From NCBI RefSeq assembly GCF_000760935.2, contig NZ_CP049744.1, forward strand, positions 1,674,001 to 1,738,000: 64,000 nucleotides of DNA. The letters run 5' to 3'. Below, piece after piece: positions 60,644-64,000 of the stretch. This stretch comes from Rhodococcoides fascians A25f. GTDB lineage: Bacteria > Actinomycetota > Actinomycetes > Mycobacteriales > Mycobacteriaceae. Numbering within the stretch: the first letter of the stretch is position 1; the number at the start of each line of letters is the position of its first letter. The translations under genes and the position numbers were made by a program. The notes under the pieces were generated by a model. The model saw nothing but the letters and a program-made list of their open reading frames with translations. It had not been told where the DNA came from and did not search any database.

Positions 60644-61218
60644 GTGTCATTGCAGCGGTACGCGCACATCTGCTGACCGAGATCGGCGACGAGAATCCGT
60701 CGTCGGCGTCGGTGACGTTCCTCGGCCTCGAGCCGCTGGACGTCCTGAGATTCGGCGCGGACTCCGACGTGGTCCGGTACGTCAGTCTCGGCTGTTCCCG
60801 GCACCCCATGGCCGATCCCAACGAACTCGTCGCAGATCCCTCGCGTGGCCCCCGAGCCGAACTGGTGCTGACTCTCCGAGGGGGTGCAGGCGTGGCCTCG
60901 GGCGTGCACAAGAGCCTGGCCGTTCTGGCTGCGTCACCCGCGGTGGAGGGCGTCGTACTCGTCGAGGACGCGCTGCTCGATCTGAGCGAGCCGCTGTGGA
61001 CCAACGCGCCGTTCACCGCCGTGCTGCTCGGGGCGAGCGACATCGCAGACCTGACACTGCCCGAGCCCTACGATCCGGTTCGCTTTCTGGCCGCCGTCCC
61101 TCTCACCGGCACCGAGGCAGCCTGGGTGCGGTTGCGCGGAGCCGATGCGCTACGTGAGGCCTGGGCCGAGGCGGGGATCGACGTCCGCGATCCCAACCGG
61201 TCTGCCGCCAGCCTCTGA
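60634..61218 (+). CDS. SUFU-like (suppressor of fused) domain protein
   Basis: A 194-residue protein recalling bacterial suppressor-of-fused domain proteins (VTFLGLEPLDVLRFG, VRYVSLGCSRHPM, RAELVLTLRGG). Function unknown; SUFU-fold proteins in bacteria are often immunity-type or stress proteins. GTG 60634 lies in the second copy of a tandem duplication; the first copy begins a 9-codon frame (VSDSVGWVT) whose TGA overlaps this GTG (GTGA). ATG 60625 is an in-frame alternative. Confidence 0.7.
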   Translation: MSDSVIAAVRAHLLTEIGDENPSSASVTFLGLEPLDVLRFGADSDVVRYVSLGCSRHPMADPNELVADPSRGPRAELVLTLRGGAGVASGVHKSLAVLAASPAVEGVVLVEDALLDLSEPLWTNAPFTAVLLGASDIADLTLPEPYDPVRFLAAVPLTGTEAAWVRLRGADALREAWAEAGIDVRDPNRSAASL

Positions 61219-61223
61219 CGAAG

Positions 61224-62192
61224 TTACCGCGCGTAGGACGCCAGTTCCGGTTCGGCGGTGACGGAATCGTCGATCAGGTGCCGAGGTACCTGAGCCAGAT
61301 ACTTCAGTCCGGTGATCGCCGCACGCGCGTCGTAGCGCAGGTTCGGCATCGCGGTGGTGAAACACAGATTGTCCGAGATGCGCTCGCGCACAGCAGGTCC
61401 GTCGTGTTCGAGCGCGTCGAGGACGAGATGAAAGGCGACGTTGTCGCCGATGATGTTGAAGTGTTCGACGGGCCGCAGCGGACAGATGTCCTGGACGGCG
61501 ATGTTCGCGGCTCCAGCGAGAGTGCTGGCGTGCGGTTGCGGATAGATGAGCTCGTCGAAGCGCGTGAAGATCGAGGTGTAGCTGGGTCCCGCGGGCAGCG
61601 GACGGGCCGCCAGCGCGGTGAGGAACTTCGATCCGGTGGCGATCTGCCAGTTCGCCGGCGGGCACTCCTGCGAGTCGTCGCACCCCGAGCGGGCCGAGTC
61701 GGTGCCGTTGTACGGGGTGGCGAGGGAGATGAAATCCGACACCAGGGCAGGCAGGTCCGGCCAGAACGTCAACGCCCACAGCTCGTCGAGCGGGCCGTGC
61801 TGGTGACCCATCAGGACGACCTGGCGACCGCTGTCGGCTGCCATCGTCCGAACCGCGTGCACCACGTATTGGGCGGCGACCTGTAGGTCTCCGTACCCTT
61901 CGTCCGGCAGCGAGAGGCTGCACACCGGTATCCCTGCGGCGGGCAGTGACTGCAGGTAGTTCCAACCGAACGATTGCTGATCGGTGGCGAAAGCGGGGGT
62001 GAGCAGAACCGGATCGCGGGTGGCGTCGTGCAGATCCGTGGTGCACGTGAGTGCCTTGTCGAGATCGGCCTGCGCGACGGTCAGCGGCGGACCGGCGGGA
62101 GCGGCGTGAACCGGCTGAGCCGACGCGGCCCCCGGCGCGGACGAACAGATCACGGCGACGGCGACGGCCAGTACCAGCGTGCGGATTCTCAT
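61224..62192 (-). CDS. Secreted lipase-like alpha/beta-hydrolase without catalytic serine
   Basis: A 322-residue exported protein (signal RIRTLVLAVAVAVICSSAPGAASA). The fold follows the CalB-like lipase family: DPVLLTPAFATDQQSFGWNYLQ, VVHAVRTMAADSGRQVVLMGH, DLPALVSDFISLATPYNGT, PVEHFNIIGDNVAFHLVLDAL. The nucleophile elbow is GHQHG where the family has GHSQG, so the Ser is missing. Ribosome-binding site GGAAGGGA precedes ATG 62192. It may bind but not hydrolyse esters. Confidence 0.75.
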   Translation of the reverse strand: MRIRTLVLAVAVAVICSSAPGAASAQPVHAAPAGPPLTVAQADLDKALTCTTDLHDATRDPVLLTPAFATDQQSFGWNYLQSLPAAGIPVCSLSLPDEGYGDLQVAAQYVVHAVRTMAADSGRQVVLMGHQHGPLDELWALTFWPDLPALVSDFISLATPYNGTDSARSGCDDSQECPPANWQIATGSKFLTALAARPLPAGPSYTSIFTRFDELIYPQPHASTLAGAANIAVQDICPLRPVEHFNIIGDNVAFHLVLDALEHDGPAVRERISDNLCFTTAMPNLRYDARAAITGLKYLAQVPRHLIDDSVTAEPELASYAR

Positions 62193-62332
62193 CGATCCCT
62201 TCCGAATGACGATGCAGGGCTTCTGCAGTCTCATCCGGCGAGAACAGGTGGGTTCGTCACCCGGCGGCGTTCGGGGCAATCACCAACAACCGGTGCTCGA
62301 CGTTGGACGACGTCCAACGTCGAGCGTGGCTT

Positions 62333-63421
62333 CTACAGCCAGTCGTTCTTGTGAAACGTGCGCCACAATCCGATGCAGACGCAGGCGACGATCCCGGCGA
62401 TCAGGTGGTAGCCGTAGGTCCAGTGCAGCTCGGGCATGTTGTCGAAGTTCATCCCGTAGATGCCCGCGACCATAGTCGGCACTGCCGCGATCGCCACCCA
62501 CGCCGAAATCTTGCGCATGTCCAGGTTCTGCTGCATCGTCACCCGGGCCAGTGCGGCGTCGACCAGCGAGCTGAGTACCTCGTCGTACTCGGAGATCCGC
62601 TCGGCGACGGTGGTGTGGTGGTCCTGCACGTCGCGCAGATACCGTCGCACGGCCTTCGGCACGCTCGGTTCCTGCACCAGACGAGCCAACGGCGTCGACA
62701 GCGGCGTCACCGACCGGCGCAGCTCGACGACCTCTCGCTTGAGCAGGTAGATGTTCTCGATGGGCACGTGGTGGTGCGGGGAGAACACCTCCTCTTCCAT
62801 ACCGTCGACGTCTCGCTCGATCGACTCGGTCACCGCCAGATACTCGTCGACGACGTGGTCGGCCACAGCGTGCAGCACCGCGGACGGCCCGAGTGCGAGC
62901 TGTTCCGGGTTCGCTTCGAGGCGCTGCCGGACGCCGGCCAACCCCGAATGTTCACCGTGCCGGACGGTGATGACGAAGTCGCTGCCGACCATCACCATGA
63001 TCTCGCCGCTCTCGACGATCTCGTTGGCGGTGGTCACCGACTCGTGCTCGACGTACTTCACCGTCCGCAGCACCAGGAATGCGACGTCGTCGTAGCGTTC
63101 GAGTTTCGGTCGCTGGTGTGCGTGCACGGTGTCCTCGACCATCAATTCGTGCAGTCCGTAGCACTGCGCGATCGCGTTCATCTGATGGTCGTCGGGCGCA
63201 TGAAGGCCGACCCACACGAACCCTTCGCCGCGCGCGCGTACCTCCGCAATGGCCGAGGTGTGGGTGAATCTGCCGGGCAATCGGGAGCCGTCGACGTACA
63301 CCGCGCAGTCGACGATCGCGCGGGCCGTGGGCACCGGAATTCTCGGGCCCGGATCGATTGCGGCCTTGGGTCCTCGTCGATGCAGTGACGGTAGCGACGG
63401 TCGAGGTGGAAGGGACGGCAT
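62333..63421 (-). CDS. corA: CorA-family magnesium transporter
   Basis: A 362-residue CorA: a long cytoplasmic alpha/beta domain (DDHQMNAIAQCYGLHELMVEDTVHAHQRPKLERYDD), a long helix (IYLLKREVVELRRSVTPL), and two C-terminal transmembrane helices with the pore motif YGMNFDNMPEL. Mg2+/Co2+ uptake. ATG 63421 gives the same length as mycobacterial CorA (366); ATG 63496 would overlap the divergent PHP gene. Matches Rv1239c after sugC, though separated from it here by six genes. Confidence 0.92.
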   Translation of the reverse strand: MPSLPPRPSLPSLHRRGPKAAIDPGPRIPVPTARAIVDCAVYVDGSRLPGRFTHTSAIAEVRARGEGFVWVGLHAPDDHQMNAIAQCYGLHELMVEDTVHAHQRPKLERYDDVAFLVLRTVKYVEHESVTTANEIVESGEIMVMVGSDFVITVRHGEHSGLAGVRQRLEANPEQLALGPSAVLHAVADHVVDEYLAVTESIERDVDGMEEEVFSPHHHVPIENIYLLKREVVELRRSVTPLSTPLARLVQEPSVPKAVRRYLRDVQDHHTTVAERISEYDEVLSSLVDAALARVTMQQNLDMRKISAWVAIAAVPTMVAGIYGMNFDNMPELHWTYGYHLIAGIVACVCIGLWRTFHKNDWL

Positions 63422-63478
63422 GGCGGGCAATCGTACGCCAGCAAAACGACGAGACGGAGAGCCTGGAACACTGTCGAG

Positions 63479-64000
63479 GTGCTCATCGATCTTCATACCC
63501 ACTCGACGGCGTCCGACGGTACCGACAGCCCAACCGAGCTGGTCCACGCCGCGTCCGCGGCGGGACTGTCGGTGGTGGCGCTGACAGACCACGACACCAC
63601 GTCGGGCTGGGACGAAGCGGCCGCGGCCGTTCCTCCCGGTCTGACGCTCGTGCGCGGTATGGAACTCTCGTGCACCGGACGCGGTGAGGACGGCGAACCG
63701 GTTCCCGTGCACCTGCTCGCGTACCTCTTCGACCCCGAGAACGATGCGTTCGCGGCCGAGCGCGCGCGTCTGCGCGGCGAACGGGTGACGAGGTTGCGCG
63801 CCATCGCCGAGAACATGGCGGCCGACGGTCTGCCGATCGATCCCGACGCAGTGTTGGCCTCGGCCGGTGCCGCAGCCGGACGTCCCCATCTCGGCCGCGC
63901 GCTGATCGACGCCGGATACGTTCCGGACATGAACGCCGCGTTCGCCGGTCCGTTGGCGACCAGCGGCAAGTACTACGTGGAGAAGCTGGACACTCCGCTC
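63479..64000 (+). CDS. PHP-domain phosphoesterase, N-terminal part (runs off right edge)
   Basis: The first 174 residues of a PHP-domain protein. DLHTHSTASDG (residues 4-14) and LTDHDTTSGW carry metal-binding His/Asp of the PHP fold, and GMELSC the next Glu. Small PHP proteins of this type (YciV/TrpH-like) hydrolyse 3',5'-nucleotide bisphosphates or trim RNA 5' ends. GTG 63479 begins MLIDLHTHS, the family start. Divergent from corA. Confidence 0.9.
   Translation, partial: MLIDLHTHSTASDGTDSPTELVHAASAAGLSVVALTDHDTTSGWDEAAAAVPPGLTLVRGMELSCTGRGEDGEPVPVHLLAYLFDPENDAFAAERARLRGERVTRLRAIAENMAADGLPIDPDAVLASAGAAAGRPHLGRALIDAGYVPDMNAAFAGPLATSGKYYVEKLDTPL

Noticed and set aside
1..64000. CRISPR arrays, tRNA or rRNA genes, insertion sequences, integrase genes
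   Set aside because: No regularly spaced repeats, no tRNA-like clover sequences at obvious places, and no transposase or integrase motifs were seen. tRNAs were checked by eye only, so a scan with a tRNA finder would be needed to exclude them fully.

Overview
The window is chromosomal DNA from a high-GC actinomycete of the order Mycobacteriales, most likely a Rhodococcus or Rhodococcoides species. Gene order follows the Mycobacterium tuberculosis Rv1157c-Rv1240 segment closely: Ala/Pro-rich secreted protein, pimE, PCD, mutT2, typA, lpqW, mshB, fbiC, fdxC, dapC, fadD36, dapD, dapE, LOG genes, fadD6, folP2, gpgS, DivIVA-like protein, tagA, DUF3117, glgM, glgC, O-methyltransferase, sigE, rseA, htrA, tatB, mrp, lytic transglycosylase, DUF1003, MgtE-N/CBS protein, citE-like, 17M-like stress protein, lpqY-sugABC, corA. 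PE/PPE and Esx genes are absent. Mycothiol (mshB), F420 (fbiC), phosphatidylinositol mannoside (pimE, lpqW), glucosylglycerate (gpgS) and trehalose-recycling (lpqY-sugABC) genes all fit this order. These identifications come from recalled protein families and gene order, not from a search.

Layout. 1-17 kb is core: envelope mannoside synthesis, DNA and nucleotide repair, a pair of PH-domain membrane proteins with a family 5 uracil-DNA glycosylase, F420 synthesis, and fdxC-dapC. 17.2-18.6 kb is fadD36, divergent from a small acidic protein across a symmetric leaderless promoter. About 18.6-27.2 kb is an accessory block: short-chain dehydrogenases paired with MarR and TetR regulators, a sulfur operon (OsmC, MetY-type sulfhydrylase, CoA-binding protein) behind a cysteine-containing leader peptide, DUF1810, a second-type lumazine synthase, a shortened DUF4440-like gene, and an HNH endonuclease of the 13E12/DUF222 family under a perfect LexA box. 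27.2-44.3 kb returns to core: lysine/DAP synthesis, LOG enzymes, fatty acyl-CoA synthetase, glycogen/methylglucose polysaccharide and glucosylglycerate genes, and the SigE-RseA-HtrA-TatB envelope stress group. 44.4-46.7 kb is a polar amino-acid ABC importer with a fused binding protein/permease. 46.8-56.8 kb carries Mrp, wall and membrane proteins and the trehalose importer. 56.9-62.2 kb is a second variable stretch: small secreted protein, MFS exporter, ParB-like protein, phosphoesterase, SUFU-like protein, and a lipase homologue without its serine. The window ends with corA and the start of a PHP-domain gene.

Many genes appear to be leaderless: a TANNNT -10 element lies 6-7 bases before the start codon, with no Shine-Dalgarno. 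At four gene junctions the TAG stop of one gene is the first half of the -10 of the next, always 13 bases before the next start codon. No tRNA, rRNA, insertion sequence or CRISPR array was seen. No gap without a gene exceeds about 230 bases.
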